Of a stretch of 64,000 nucleotides of DNA, positions 35,414 through 43,956 are shown piece by piece. The notes beneath the pieces were generated by a model. The model saw only the letters and a list, made by a program, of their open reading frames with translations. It did not search any database and was not told where the DNA came from. Source of the DNA: Anaerococcus mediterraneensis (GTDB lineage: Bacteria > Bacillota > Clostridia > Tissierellales > Peptoniphilaceae); the NCBI RefSeq assembly GCF_900128415.1, contig NZ_LT635772.1, forward strand, positions 1,612,001 through 1,676,000. The letters run 5' to 3'. Made by a program: the position numbers and the translations under genes. How positions within the stretch are numbered: position 1 is the first letter of the stretch; the number at the start of each line of letters is the position of its first letter.

Positions 35414-36603
35414 GCTTCTACTATAGATTTTGTATCTCTGGCAATCATCAATTCTTCGTTAGTAGCTATAACCATAACTTTGACTTTTGAGTCATCAGTT
35501 GATAGGACATGGCAACCACCACGAACATTGTTCTTTTCTGGATCTAGTTTGATGCCAAAAAGCTCGAAACCTTTCATAATATCAGCTCTCATTGATGCTG
35601 AGTTTTCGCCGATACCACCTGTAAATATAATTGCATCACAAGCACCAACTTCTGCCATGTATCCTGCTATATATCTTTTTGCTCTTGTGGCAAACATATC
35701 TAGGGCATATTTTGCTCTTTCGTTGCCTTCATTGGCTGCATTTTCTAGGTCTCTAAAGTCGCTTGATACTCCTGATACTCCTAGAACACCAGATTCTTTG
35801 TTCAAAAGATTTTCCATTTGGTCTGGGTTTAGGTTTTCTTTTCTCATTAGGTAGGTAACTACTGCTGGATCCATATCTCCAGATCTTGTACCCATTACAA
35901 GTCCTTCTAGTGGGGTTAGACCCATTGATGTATCATAAGATTTTCCGTTTTTAACAGCACAAATTGATGAACCATTTCCCAAGTGAGCAGAAATTATATT
36001 TAATTCTGATAGGTCTTTGCCCAAAACTTCTGCTGCCTTGTTTGAGATGAAGTTGTGGCTTGTTCCGTGGAAACCATATTTTCTGATTGAGTCTTCTTCA
36101 TAATATTTGTAGTCTATACCATATAGGTAGGTTTCTGCTGGCATAGTTTGGTGGAAGGCTGTGTCAAATACTGCTACGTTTTTAACACCTGGTAGGAGTT
36201 TTTCACAAGCTTCAAGGCCCATTAGGTTAGCTGGATTGTGGAGTGGAGCAAATTTTGTATATTCTTCAATAGCTGCTCTTACTTCGCCGTCTATTAGAGA
36301 AGACTTGGTGATTTTTTCTCCACCATGTACAAATCTATGGCCTACTGCATCGATTTCAGATAGGTCTTTGATTACTCCGTTGTCAGGATCTACTAGGGCA
36401 TCAAAAACGTGAGATACAGCTTCTGTGTGATCTTTCATATTTTCTTCTATGATATATTCATCATCACCTTTTTCTTGGATAAGTTTTGATCCTTCGATTC
36501 CGATTCTCTCAACAAGTCCTTTTACCATTACTTCTTCATTATCCATATTGAATAATTGATATTTTAGTGATGAGCTACCACAATTGATTACTAATACTTT
36601 CAT
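35410..36603 (-). CDS. ackA: Acetate kinase
   Basis: A 397-residue kinase making ATP from acetyl phosphate, the energy-yielding end of fermentation. Motifs: LVINCGSSSLKYQLF, VGHRFVHGGEKIT, DTAFHQTMP, YGFHGTSHNFIS, SAHLGNGSSICAV, GTRSGDMDPAV and FTGGIGENSASMRA. The start at 36603 follows GGAGG; an in-frame ATG at 36672 has no such site and lies inside the preceding gene. No phosphotransacetylase gene is near. Confidence 0.96.
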   Translation of the reverse strand: MKVLVINCGSSSLKYQLFNMDNEEVMVKGLVERIGIEGSKLIQEKGDDEYIIEENMKDHTEAVSHVFDALVDPDNGVIKDLSEIDAVGHRFVHGGEKITKSSLIDGEVRAAIEEYTKFAPLHNPANLMGLEACEKLLPGVKNVAVFDTAFHQTMPAETYLYGIDYKYYEEDSIRKYGFHGTSHNFISNKAAEVLGKDLSELNIISAHLGNGSSICAVKNGKSYDTSMGLTPLEGLVMGTRSGDMDPAVVTYLMRKENLNPDQMENLLNKESGVLGVSGVSSDFRDLENAANEGNERAKYALDMFATRAKRYIAGYMAEVGACDAIIFTGGIGENSASMRADIMKGFELFGIKLDPEKNNVRGGCHVLSTDDSKVKVMVIATNEELMIARDTKSIVEA

Positions 36604-36639
36604 TTTTCCTCCGTATTTTTTAACTTGAATTTCATATTC

Positions 36640-36668
36640 ATTATACCATAAAACATTTTTTGGCAATA
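36640..36668 (-). promoter_or_regulatory. Promoter of ackA (extended -10)
   Basis: Extended -10 TGGTATAAT (core 36645-36640) about 37 bases before the start. The only -35-like hexamer, TTGCCA, is at 15-base spacing, so the extended element probably carries recognition. Confidence 0.5.
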
Positions 36669-37076
36669 TCAATTTGCCAATCTATAAACTATGTCTATTT
36701 GCTTCTGATTATTTATTTTATAAACAAGGATAGCATTTGCACGAGATTTGTGGTTTTCTGCCTTGATATTTAATACTTTGCACGACCTTATTTTTTCTAC
36801 CTTGTCATCATCAGATATTTTGCTATGGTGGATGCTTATAGACGAGTTGAAATTGGATTTATCTATACTATTATAGACCTGGTCAATAGTTTGACCATCT
36901 GAGTTTTTTATTATTATGTTTAGGACTGATTCAGCCTCAAACATGGCTTGTTTTCTATAATATAGGTCTAAACTTGTTTGGAAATTTGCCTGGTTTTGCT
37001 TGTAGATAAAGCTTATAGCAAGGCCTGAAATTAGCAGTATTATCAAAACATAGATACTTATAAATGCTTTTTTCAT
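36669..37076 (-). CDS. Pilin-cluster protein with one N-terminal membrane helix, no prepilin site
   Basis: A 135-residue protein with a single N-terminal hydrophobic helix (ISIYVLIILLISGLAISFIY) and a hydrophilic remainder. It lacks the G/A-F-(x)3-E prepilin cleavage motif of its neighbours. Position at the end of the pilin operon suggests a PilX/ComGG-like minor component, but no family is recognised. It overlaps the previous gene by 4 bases. Confidence 0.6.
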   Translation of the reverse strand: MKKAFISIYVLIILLISGLAISFIYKQNQANFQTSLDLYYRKQAMFEAESVLNIIIKNSDGQTIDQVYNSIDKSNFNSSISIHHSKISDDDKVEKIRSCKVLNIKAENHKSRANAILVYKINNQKQIDIVYRLAN

Positions 37077-37570
37077 AACCTTTCTCCTAGGTAAATACTT
37101 GTTTGAAATTGATATAAACCGCTAGAAGATTCTAGGAAAATTTTTACAAGTGAATTATTTTTATCATAATTAATTCTAAGGTTTTTGCATTTACCAACCT
37201 TGTTTGACCCCTCCCTATCAGATCCACCTCGGTCTAGATTATCCCTATTTATATATAAAAAAGAATTTTTCCCATCATCTTTTATAGTAAAGCTATATCT
37301 TGACCTAAGTCCCTCAGATGTTTTTAGCTCGCCAACTAAATTTGAATACCCATCAAAACTTTTTTCTTCTATCAGATAAGAGGACCTTATTGTAGTATCT
37401 ATGTATAAAATAGCAGTGTAGGCCTCTTTGTATTCTTTTTCCTTCTTATAATTATCAGCCAATAATTTTATATTAAAGCTAAATAAATTTGATAGGATTA
37501 TAAATAATAGTGATATAATAGCAAGGCTAATTATTAGCTCTAAAAGGCTGAAGGCTCTTTTTCTTTTCAT
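37073..37570 (-). CDS. Minor pseudopilin with prepilin N-terminus (ComGF/PilW-like position)
   Basis: A 165-residue protein with a class III signal: KRKRA, cleavage before FSLLELIISLAIISLLF, glutamate at mature position 5. The rest contains beta-rich segments and a glycine/serine-rich loop with DRGGSDREGSN. The -1 residue is alanine instead of glycine. It is translationally coupled to both neighbours by 4-base overlaps. Confidence 0.75.
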   Translation of the reverse strand: MKRKRAFSLLELIISLAIISLLFIILSNLFSFNIKLLADNYKKEKEYKEAYTAILYIDTTIRSSYLIEEKSFDGYSNLVGELKTSEGLRSRYSFTIKDDGKNSFLYINRDNLDRGGSDREGSNKVGKCKNLRINYDKNNSLVKIFLESSSGLYQFQTSIYLGERL

Positions 37571-37884
37571 TTCTTCTCTTCTATAAGGGTCATCTCATAG
37601 TTTTCATAGCTAGCTTTTATCCTAACCATCTCAGGATCATTTTCGTATTGACTTACGTCTATATTTATCAAATAGGAATTAATATTTTTTTCACTTGATA
37701 ATTGATCAATCCTTGCTTCTTCTATGGCCTCTTGGAGGGCAAAGCTGATCATGGCCATGTCCTTAACTTTTTTGGATTCTTCCAGATTTTTATAAGCACT
37801 AGGAAACATAAAAAGAGCGATCATGGATAAAAGCATGATTGCAACAAGGATTTCTATTAGGCTAAAGGCCCTAATCTTTTTCAC
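37567..37884 (-). CDS. Minor pseudopilin with prepilin N-terminus
   Basis: A 105-residue protein beginning MKKIRA then FSLIEILVAIMLLSMIALF, the prepilin transmembrane helix with Glu5. A short soluble domain follows (EESKKVKDMAMISFALQEAI). It overlaps the neighbouring pilin genes by 4 and 14 bases. It probably belongs to the PilV/ComGE-type minor pilins priming fibre assembly (inferred from position). Confidence 0.75.
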   Translation of the reverse strand: MKKIRAFSLIEILVAIMLLSMIALFMFPSAYKNLEESKKVKDMAMISFALQEAIEEARIDQLSSEKNINSYLINIDVSQYENDPEMVRIKASYENYEMTLIEEKK

Positions 37885-38293
37885 TCAAATACCCTCCGAC
37901 TGCTCCAATTGTGAAACGCCTAAATTTTTCTGGATTTTTCTTGCTATAAAAAATCAAATCATAAGACTGGTTTTTTTCTAGTCTAATATTACCATTTTCC
38001 GTAAAATTTATACTATACTTATCTACCATAAACTCACTATGTTTTAGTTTTCTTTTTATATCCCCATCGTTTGATTCATATGATGATTTAGAATCAAAAT
38101 TTATCCAGTTGGGTACTCTCCTAGCCATAGCTTTTTGCCTTGAGTAGTTATAATCGTTTACAAAAGTCTGGACTTCTTCTTCAAAACCCGTCTGATCTAC
38201 CAGGGTAAATCTCAGATTGGTTATGGAATACAATATTGCTATTATGCCAATAACTACAATTAATTCTATAAGGGTAAAGGCTCTTTTTTTCAT
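37871..38293 (-). CDS. Pseudopilin, GspH/FimT-like
   Basis: A 140-residue protein starting MKKRA then FTLIELIVVIGIIAILYSI, with a soluble domain containing VQTFVNDYNYSRQKAMARR, the arrangement seen in GspH/FimT and ComGD minor pilins. The C-terminus has FRRFTIGAVGGYLSE. It overlaps the prepilin peptidase gene by 4 bases. Confidence 0.8.
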   Translation of the reverse strand: MKKRAFTLIELIVVIGIIAILYSITNLRFTLVDQTGFEEEVQTFVNDYNYSRQKAMARRVPNWINFDSKSSYESNDGDIKRKLKHSEFMVDKYSINFTENGNIRLEKNQSYDLIFYSKKNPEKFRRFTIGAVGGYLSEKD

Positions 38294-39012
38294 AAATAAT
38301 CCTTAATTACCATAAGTAAAACAAAGGCTACAAATATACTCGGACATAAGGGCATATAGGCCTTTAGAGTCCTCTTTTTAATGGCTAAAATCAGGCCATA
38401 AATCCCACCTATCCATAGGGAGACCAAGATAAATGCTACCAATAAGTCTGACTCTATAAATAAAAAGAAACCAAGATAAAAAAACAAATCTCCATCGCCA
38501 ATAGCATTTTTAGTCAAAAATCTGATAAGCAAAAATACCAAGACAAAAACTAGGGCAATCTTAAAAAATAAAAAGTCAAATCCTAAAAAAATAAGCCTAT
38601 AGATAGTTCCTAGGCCTAATAAAATATATAAATCAGACTCATAAACTTCCATCTGGTCTGTGTCAGTTAGGCTAATAAGGATACCAAGAAGGGCTCCTGC
38701 CCAAATAAAAACAAGTTCAAAACCGCTATAGCATTTGAAAGCTATAAAAAATACCAAAGCTGTGATTATTTCTATAAGGATTTTGGAATAGCCTATATTT
38801 CCACCGCAGAACCTGCACTTTGCCCTAAGCCAGATAAAAGAAAATATAGGGATCAGATCCCTCTTGTATAATCTTTTCCCACAAAAGTCGCAGTGGCTTG
38901 GTGGGTACAAAATAGACTGGCCAAGCTTTCTCCTATCTACAACAAGCTTTATAAAGGAGCCAAAAGAGGCTCCTATCATAATTATAAGAAAATTAATAAA
39001 TAACAATCCCAT
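38290..39012 (-). CDS. Prepilin peptidase/N-methyltransferase (PilD/ComC type)
   Basis: A 240-residue polytopic membrane protease. The N-terminal methyltransferase part has two CxxC pairs (HCDFCGKRL, CRFCGGN). The peptidase aspartates lie in LTDTDQMEVYES and in NAIGDGDLFFYLGF (GxGD). It cleaves and N-methylates the prepilins encoded around it. The gene sits inside the pilin operon, between the major and minor pilins. Confidence 0.92.
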   Translation of the reverse strand: MGLLFINFLIIMIGASFGSFIKLVVDRRKLGQSILYPPSHCDFCGKRLYKRDLIPIFSFIWLRAKCRFCGGNIGYSKILIEIITALVFFIAFKCYSGFELVFIWAGALLGILISLTDTDQMEVYESDLYILLGLGTIYRLIFLGFDFLFFKIALVFVLVFLLIRFLTKNAIGDGDLFFYLGFFLFIESDLLVAFILVSLWIGGIYGLILAIKKRTLKAYMPLCPSIFVAFVLLMVIKDYL

Positions 39013-39013
39013 A

Positions 39014-39397
39014 TTATTGTTTCTTAGAATTTTCGTCTGGTTTTATTGTTAAAACATTGTTTGAATAGGTAACTGTATAATCTTTGATTTCATTTTTTGA
39101 GCTATCTTCAAATTTTATACCATTTGGTATATCTGGCCATTTTTCTACATATTCTTTGTGGTCTTTGTAATTAGATAAGCCATTATCTTCTTTTGTCCAG
39201 GTAAAAGGCTCATCTTTATCAAGGATTTTTAGTTGAGCAGCTGACCTTAACATCTGGACATTGGCCAAATGAGCAGTTTCTGCTGCTTTTACTCTTGATT
39301 TGTTATATTTTGGTATAGCAATTGCTGCTAAAATCCCCAAGATAGCTATAACAATGATAAGCTCAATTAGGGTAAAGCCTTTTCTTTTTTTCTTCAT
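39014..39397 (-). CDS. Major type IV pilin-like protein (ComGC-like)
   Basis: A 127-residue prepilin with a textbook signal KKKRKG, cleavage before [20 protein letters not shown], then [20 protein letters not shown]. It is the only pilin here with glycine at -1 and looks like the main fibre subunit. It follows the GspF-like gene by one base. Confidence 0.88.
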   Translation of the reverse strand: MKKKRKGFTLIELIIVIAILGILAAIAIPKYNKSRVKAAETAHLANVQMLRSAAQLKILDKDEPFTWTKEDNGLSNYKDHKEYVEKWPDIPNGIKFEDSSKNEIKDYTVTYSNNVLTIKPDENSKKQ

Positions 39398-39398
39398 T

Positions 39399-40493
39399 TT
39401 ATACTCCTATATTTACAGAATCAAACATCGGCAAGGCAACAGAAAATACTACAAAAGCAACAAGCAGACTCATAATCAAAACCATCATAGGCTCTGTGAG
39501 ACTTGCTATCCTTTTCATCTTGTACATATATTCATTTGTATAATATGTATTTGACCTTTTAAGTGTTTGGTCAAGCTTACCAGTTTTTTCTCCAATTTTT
39601 ATCATAGATAAAAATAAAGGCGAAAAAATACCAACCCTAGTAAAGGAAAAATACAAAGAATTTCCCTTGTTTATGTCAAAAATTATATCATTAAAAGTTT
39701 CTTTTATGTAGGCGTTTTTGTAGGAATCTCTGATGATCCCTAATGATCTTATCTGGTCTATGCCCCCTACTTTTAGGATATAATAAAGATTTGTCAGCTG
39801 GTACTCCATCCTTAGCCTTGCAAAACCTGTGATATTAAAAAGCTTGTAGGTAATCTTATCAATCAACACTTTCTTTTTATAGTCAGTTTTTAAAAGCCTT
39901 ATTATCAAAATAAGTAAGATAAAAAATAAAAGAATTAGCAAAAAATTACCCGAAAGGAAATTATATATACCAATCAAAATCCTAGTAATTTTGGGCAAAG
40001 TCACCTCAGCCCTATCAAATATCTCTATAAAACTTGGCATTACAAAGCGCATTATCGAAATTATAACAAAAAATGTTACTATCAATAAAATAAGGGGATA
40101 AGTCATTGCCTGCTTTATGACTGATTTGTTCTTGCTATCCTCATAGATAAAATCAGAAAGGTCGTTTAAGATAGAGGCAAATTTCCCTGTTTCGTTGCCT
40201 GTATCTATAAAGGCCAAAAGCATTGGAGAAAAATACTCTTTTGCTTGATAAAAAGAATAATATGGGCTATTTCCCATATTTAGGTTTTTTATTATTATAT
40301 CTAGGGCCTTGTTTATTTTTTTGTCTATATTTTGACTTTTTAGTATTTTTAGACTTTCTGAAAGTGATATGCCTGAATTTAAAAGTAAGGATAATTGCTT
40401 TAGAAACAAGGACATAAGTCTAGGAGATATGCTCCTAGGCCCTAAGTCCTTGTTTAAAATACTAATTATCCTCTCTTTAGATGTCCTAGTCAA
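39399..40493 (-). CDS. Type II secretion/pilus inner-membrane protein (GspF/PilC/ComGB)
   Basis: A 364-residue membrane platform protein with two T2SSF repeats: [18 protein letters not shown]...[15 protein letters not shown] and a second ending [18 protein letters not shown]. Four hydrophobic segments are visible. It starts at TTG 40493, only 2 bases after frr and without a convincing ribosome site, so the true start may differ. The matching assembly ATPase (ComGA/PilB) that normally lies directly upstream is missing; frr is there instead. Confidence 0.87.
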   Translation of the reverse strand: MTRTSKERIISILNKDLGPRSISPRLMSLFLKQLSLLLNSGISLSESLKILKSQNIDKKINKALDIIIKNLNMGNSPYYSFYQAKEYFSPMLLAFIDTGNETGKFASILNDLSDFIYEDSKNKSVIKQAMTYPLILLIVTFFVIISIMRFVMPSFIEIFDRAEVTLPKITRILIGIYNFLSGNFLLILLFFILLILIIRLLKTDYKKKVLIDKITYKLFNITGFARLRMEYQLTNLYYILKVGGIDQIRSLGIIRDSYKNAYIKETFNDIIFDINKGNSLYFSFTRVGIFSPLFLSMIKIGEKTGKLDQTLKRSNTYYTNEYMYKMKRIASLTEPMMVLIMSLLVAFVVFSVALPMFDSVNIGV

Positions 40494-40495
40494 TT

Positions 40496-41056
40496 TTATA
40501 CTGACATCAATTCTTTATTTTTCTTTTCTGCTAATTCTTCTATATTTTTGATATATTTATCAGTGATCTTTTGGATCTCATCTTCTAGGGTGTATCTATC
40601 GTCTTCTGTGATGTCTCCAGATTTTTCACTCTTTTTGATCTCATCCATAGAGTCACGTCTTTTGTTTCTGATGGCAATTTTTGCATCTTCTGCATAGGTA
40701 TCTACTTCTTTTGTATATTCTTTTCTTCTTTCCTCTGTAAGCGCAGGGAATGGAAGCCTGATTATTTCCCCATCGTTTTGTGGAGTAATACCTATATTTG
40801 ATTTTAATATAGCTTTTTCTATTGGGCCAATGTTTGTTTTATCCCAAGGCTTTATTGTTAGAAGTCTAGCTTCTGGTATAGAAACTGTAGCAGCTTGGTT
40901 GATTGGTGTTTCTGTACCATAATATGAGAAAGTTATACCATCTAGGATAGCCTCACTTGCCCTACCTGCTTTTATAGTAGCTATTCTTTTTTCAAAAGAA
41001 TCAACTCCTGTCTTCATACCATTTTCACAATCTTTTTTTATTTGATCATATAACAT
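40496..41056 (-). CDS. frr: Ribosome recycling factor
   Basis: A 186-residue factor that with EF-G splits ribosomes after termination. Motifs: IKAGRASEAILDGI, YYGTETPINQAATVSIPEAR, LPFPALTEERRKE and RRDSMDEIKK. Standard length. It is 1 base after pyrH, the conserved pair. Confidence 0.96.
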   Translation of the reverse strand: MLYDQIKKDCENGMKTGVDSFEKRIATIKAGRASEAILDGITFSYYGTETPINQAATVSIPEARLLTIKPWDKTNIGPIEKAILKSNIGITPQNDGEIIRLPFPALTEERRKEYTKEVDTYAEDAKIAIRNKRRDSMDEIKKSEKSGDITEDDRYTLEDEIQKITDKYIKNIEELAEKKNKELMSV

Positions 41057-41057
41057 A

Positions 41058-41771
41058 TTAAAATTTCTCCTTTACTCTTGTTCCCATATTTTCATCATCA
41101 AATACCCTAACCATATTTGCTGGATCATCAATGCCAAAAACTATTAGGGGCATATTATTGTCCATACAAAGTGATGTGGCTGTTGTATCCATGATTTTAA
41201 GTTCTTTTTGAAGTATGTCTTTATAAGTCAATTTATCAAATTTGACTGCATCATCGTATTTATTAGGATCTTTGTCATATATACCATCTGTGCCTGTTTT
41301 GCCTAACAAGATCACATCAGCATCTATTTCTAGAGCCCTTAGGCTAGCTGTGGTATCTGTTGAAAAATATGGCAAACCAGTACCAGCAGAAAATATTACT
41401 ATCCTGCCTTTTTCTAGATGTCTTTCTGCCCTACGTCTTATATATGGTTCTGCAACTTCCCTCATAGAAATAGCTGTCATAAGTCTAGTATCGAGTCCTA
41501 TTTCTTCTAGGGTTCCCTGGATCCTAAGACCATTCATAACAGTACCAAGCATACCTATAGTATCAGAGCTAGCCCTGTCTATGGTTTTGCCAGACCTGCC
41601 TCTCCAGAAATTGCCACCGCCAACTACTATTGCCACTTGTACGCCTCTATCGGCTAATATTTTTATATTTTGGCAAATCTTTAAGATCATTTCATCGTCA
41701 AAGCCAAAACCTGCCTTGCCAGCAAGGGCTTCACCGCTTAGTTTTAATACTACTCTTTTAAAATCCTGCAA
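41058..41771 (-). CDS. pyrH: UMP kinase
   Basis: A 237-residue hexameric amino-acid-kinase-fold enzyme phosphorylating UMP. Motifs: VVLKLSGEALAG, VVGGGNFWRGRSG, RRAERHLEKGRIVIFSAGTG, TDTTASLRALEI and GTDGIYDKDP. The start is TTG at 41771 with AGGAGG 7 bases upstream. The usual upstream genes rpsB and tsf are absent; it has its own promoter. Confidence 0.95.
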   Translation of the reverse strand: MQDFKRVVLKLSGEALAGKAGFGFDDEMILKICQNIKILADRGVQVAIVVGGGNFWRGRSGKTIDRASSDTIGMLGTVMNGLRIQGTLEEIGLDTRLMTAISMREVAEPYIRRRAERHLEKGRIVIFSAGTGLPYFSTDTTASLRALEIDADVILLGKTGTDGIYDKDPNKYDDAVKFDKLTYKDILQKELKIMDTTATSLCMDNNMPLIVFGIDDPANMVRVFDDENMGTRVKEKF

Positions 41772-41794
41772 AATATTCCTCCTACTTATAACTA

Positions 41795-41824
41795 ATTATA
41801 ACCTATAAATGATAACATTTGCAA
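41795..41824 (-). promoter_or_regulatory. Promoter of pyrH-frr-pilin cluster
   Basis: TTGCAA (41824-41819), 18-base spacer, TATAAT (41800-41795), followed by the AGGAGG site of pyrH. No other promoter is obvious before ackA, so the pilin genes may share this transcript. Confidence 0.65.
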
Positions 41825-41852
41825 GGCTAATTCTAATTTAATTTTTTTAGTC

Positions 41853-43241
41853 CTAAAATGAACCTGTCATCCACTTTTCTTGTTTATAAATTATATGGGC
41901 AATGATACTTATCAAAACATTCGAAATGGCCATAGCAAGCCATATACCGGTAGCACCAAAATCAGTCATATGTTTAAAGTAAAACAAGAGAGGAATCCTT
42001 ATTACCCAAAGCCTGACAACATCTATGAACATAGCATACTTGCTATTGCCAGATCCTTGGAATAGTCCCTGGTAGACAAAAAACATATTTAACATCAAAA
42101 GTGTTATGAGTGTATAGGTCATATAGGTATTGGCCTGGATCATCAAATTTGAATCAGCAGGTGCATCTATAAAAAATTGTAAAATCTCAATCCTATAAAT
42201 ATAACCAACTATAGCTATGATGATTGACATGATAATAATTATGATAGAGGCCTTTTTGAAAGTCTCCTTGACCCTATCAATATTTCCACTTCCTATATTC
42301 TGACCAATAATACTTGTAATGGCTGATCCTATACCTCCTGGTGGAATATTTAAAAGGCCTGATATCCTATTAACCATGCCGTAAGCAGCAACTGTATCAG
42401 TACCATAGGATTGGATAAAAGAATTTAGGATTATAAAACCTACTGCTGCACCCATTTGGCCAATAACTGATGGGGTAGCTATGGTATAAATTTTTTGTAA
42501 AATTGTCCTTTCCCATTTTATAAAAATTAAAGATGAGTAATTTAATTTTATCAAATCCTTATTAAATCTCAAATGTATAAGTCCAAATATAATCATAAGT
42601 ATCTGGGTCACAACTGTAGCAAGGGCTGCCCCTTTTACACCCAAACCCAGTCCCCTTAAACCTATATAAGGTATTTTATCAAAAATAAAAAATGGATTTA
42701 AAACCATATTCATAATAACACATGATGTACTTATGAGAGTTGGTATAGAGTTTTTGCCCTGGGCTTGAAAAACTGCAGCATAAACAAAATATAAGAAGAT
42801 AGCAGGGATACCAAAATAAGAATATTTCAAATAAATAACTGAAAATTCATATAGTTCTCCCTTAGCCCCCATCATACCTACAATAAAATCTGCTGTGAAA
42901 TATCCTACAACCATAAAGACAATAGAAAATAAAAGGGAAATATTTATTATTGTGTCATTATATTTTTGGGCAAGTTTTATTTCATCCCTTCCTATAAGCT
43001 GAGAAATCAGAGAAATTGCAGCTATAGATAGGCCCATACCAATAGAATTGAATAAAAAAATAACTGGCCAAGTAAAAGATGTCGCTGCAAACTCAGCAGT
43101 TCCCAGTTTACCAAGCCAAAAAGCATCTGCCAAAGTATATAATTGTTGGATGAAGTTATTTAAAATAATAGGAATAGCTATTACACTTATGGCCTTATAG
43201 ATATTGCCATGTAAAATCAATTCCCTACGATCTGCCCTCAT
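41853..43241 (-). CDS. MATE-family efflux transporter
   Basis: A 462-residue protein with about 12 membrane segments in two halves, starting KAISVIAIPIILNNFIQQLY and TLADAFWLGKLG, typical of MATE cation-drug antiporters of the DinF/MepA type. Substrate unknown. The ATG at 43241 follows AGGAGATTCT; an in-frame ATG at 43265 lacks a site. It is a single gene with its own promoter. Confidence 0.9.
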   Translation of the reverse strand: MRADRRELILHGNIYKAISVIAIPIILNNFIQQLYTLADAFWLGKLGTAEFAATSFTWPVIFLFNSIGMGLSIAAISLISQLIGRDEIKLAQKYNDTIINISLLFSIVFMVVGYFTADFIVGMMGAKGELYEFSVIYLKYSYFGIPAIFLYFVYAAVFQAQGKNSIPTLISTSCVIMNMVLNPFFIFDKIPYIGLRGLGLGVKGAALATVVTQILMIIFGLIHLRFNKDLIKLNYSSLIFIKWERTILQKIYTIATPSVIGQMGAAVGFIILNSFIQSYGTDTVAAYGMVNRISGLLNIPPGGIGSAITSIIGQNIGSGNIDRVKETFKKASIIIIIMSIIIAIVGYIYRIEILQFFIDAPADSNLMIQANTYMTYTLITLLMLNMFFVYQGLFQGSGNSKYAMFIDVVRLWVIRIPLLFYFKHMTDFGATGIWLAMAISNVLISIIAHIIYKQEKWMTGSF

Positions 43242-43296
43242 AGAATCTCCTAAATATATGTACAAAATTATATGTCAAAAAACATTATTACAATAA

Positions 43297-43327
43297 ATTA
43301 TATGCCTTGAAGAAAAACTTCTCAAGG
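43297..43327 (-). promoter_or_regulatory. MATE promoter with overlapping inverted repeat
   Basis: TTGAGA (43325-43320), 17-base spacer, TATAAT (43302-43297). CCTTGA (43305-43310) and TCAAGG (43322-43327) form an inverted repeat covering the spacer and -35, a possible operator for a drug-responsive repressor (inferred). Confidence 0.6.
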
Positions 43328-43437
43328 TCAAATTCATATCTCAATTAGCTTTAATACTTAATAATTATTTATAACCAAAAAAATAATACAGGTCAATATT
43401 TTGTATAAAATGTTTAGCAAGAAATTCTCAACATAAA

Positions 43438-43467
43438 AAGAGAACGCTGATTTTTCAACGTTCTCTT
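43438..43467 (-). terminator. Terminator of the tRNA-His/tRNA-Leu transcript
   Basis: AAGAGAACG and CGTTCTCTT form a 9-base stem, extended by inner pairs, followed by TTTT on the minus strand, 9 bases after the tRNA-Leu CCA end. Confidence 0.88.
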
Positions 43468-43475
43468 GATGTTAC

Positions 43476-43561
43476 TGGTGCGGGATAAAGGAGTCGAACC
43501 TTCACGAGAAATTCTCACTAGATCCTAAGTCTAGCGCGTCTGCCAATTCCGCCAATCCCGC
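43476..43561 (-). tRNA. tRNA-Leu (anticodon TAG)
   Basis: An 86-base class II tRNA on the minus strand. Acceptor GCGGGAT pairs with ATCCCGC, and CCA is encoded. The anticodon stem CTAGA/TCTAG encloses the loop CTTAGGA, anticodon TAG, reading CTA/CTG leucine codons. The variable arm TGAGAATTTCTCG and T-arm GGTTCGACTCC are normal. Confidence 0.93.
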
Positions 43562-43562
43562 A

Positions 43563-43640
43563 TGGGGTGAGTAGTGAGATTCGAACTCACGCTCTCCTGG
43601 GCCACAACCAGGTGTCGTAACCAACTGGACTATACCCACC
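43563..43640 (-). tRNA. tRNA-His (anticodon GTG)
   Basis: A 78-base tRNA with the histidine-specific extra 5' G (-1) opposite discriminator C, and encoded CCA. The anticodon stem CCTGG/CCAGG encloses TTGTGGC, anticodon GTG. It is cotranscribed with tRNA-Leu one base downstream. Confidence 0.93.
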
Positions 43641-43675
43641 AAGTTTGTATCTTCACTATTCATACTGACTGTATT

Positions 43676-43704
43676 ATCATACAACTATTATTTAATTTTG
43701 TCAA
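43676..43704 (-). promoter_or_regulatory. Promoter of the tRNA-His-tRNA-Leu operon
   Basis: Perfect -35 TTGACA (43704-43699), 17-base spacer and -10 TATGAT (43681-43676), 36 bases before the tRNA-His 5' end. Confidence 0.85.
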
Positions 43705-43857
43705 ATTATTTTTTTGTTTTTTTAGAAAATCCATCGAAAATCATTTCGCGTTCTTCTCACTGACAAATAATATAATACCACGAAATTAAAATTAATGCAA
43801 ATATTTTTTTGATTTTCTTTTTATTTCTTTTGTAGTAGAATGTTTAGGAGGTGAATT

Positions 43858-43956
43858 ATGAAAAAAGGCAGAAAATTATTATTAAAAATATTTGCTATCG
43901 TTATAGCTATAGCAATGATTGCTCCCCTAGTTTATAATGCTGTTGCTAGCCTATGA
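43858..43956 (+). CDS. Small single-pass membrane protein, 32 residues, upstream of recX
   Basis: An ATG with an excellent AGGAGGTGAATT site opens a 32-codon frame: MKKGRKLLLK then IFAIVIAIAMIAPLVYNAVA and SL. It has one hydrophobic helix after a basic start. Its TGA overlaps the recX ATG (ATGA), so translation is coupled. It resembles in size and layout tiny membrane proteins such as Prli42, but I cannot assign it. A possible -10 TAGAAT lies about 20 bases upstream. Confidence 0.6.
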   Translation: MKKGRKLLLKIFAIVIAIAMIAPLVYNAVASL

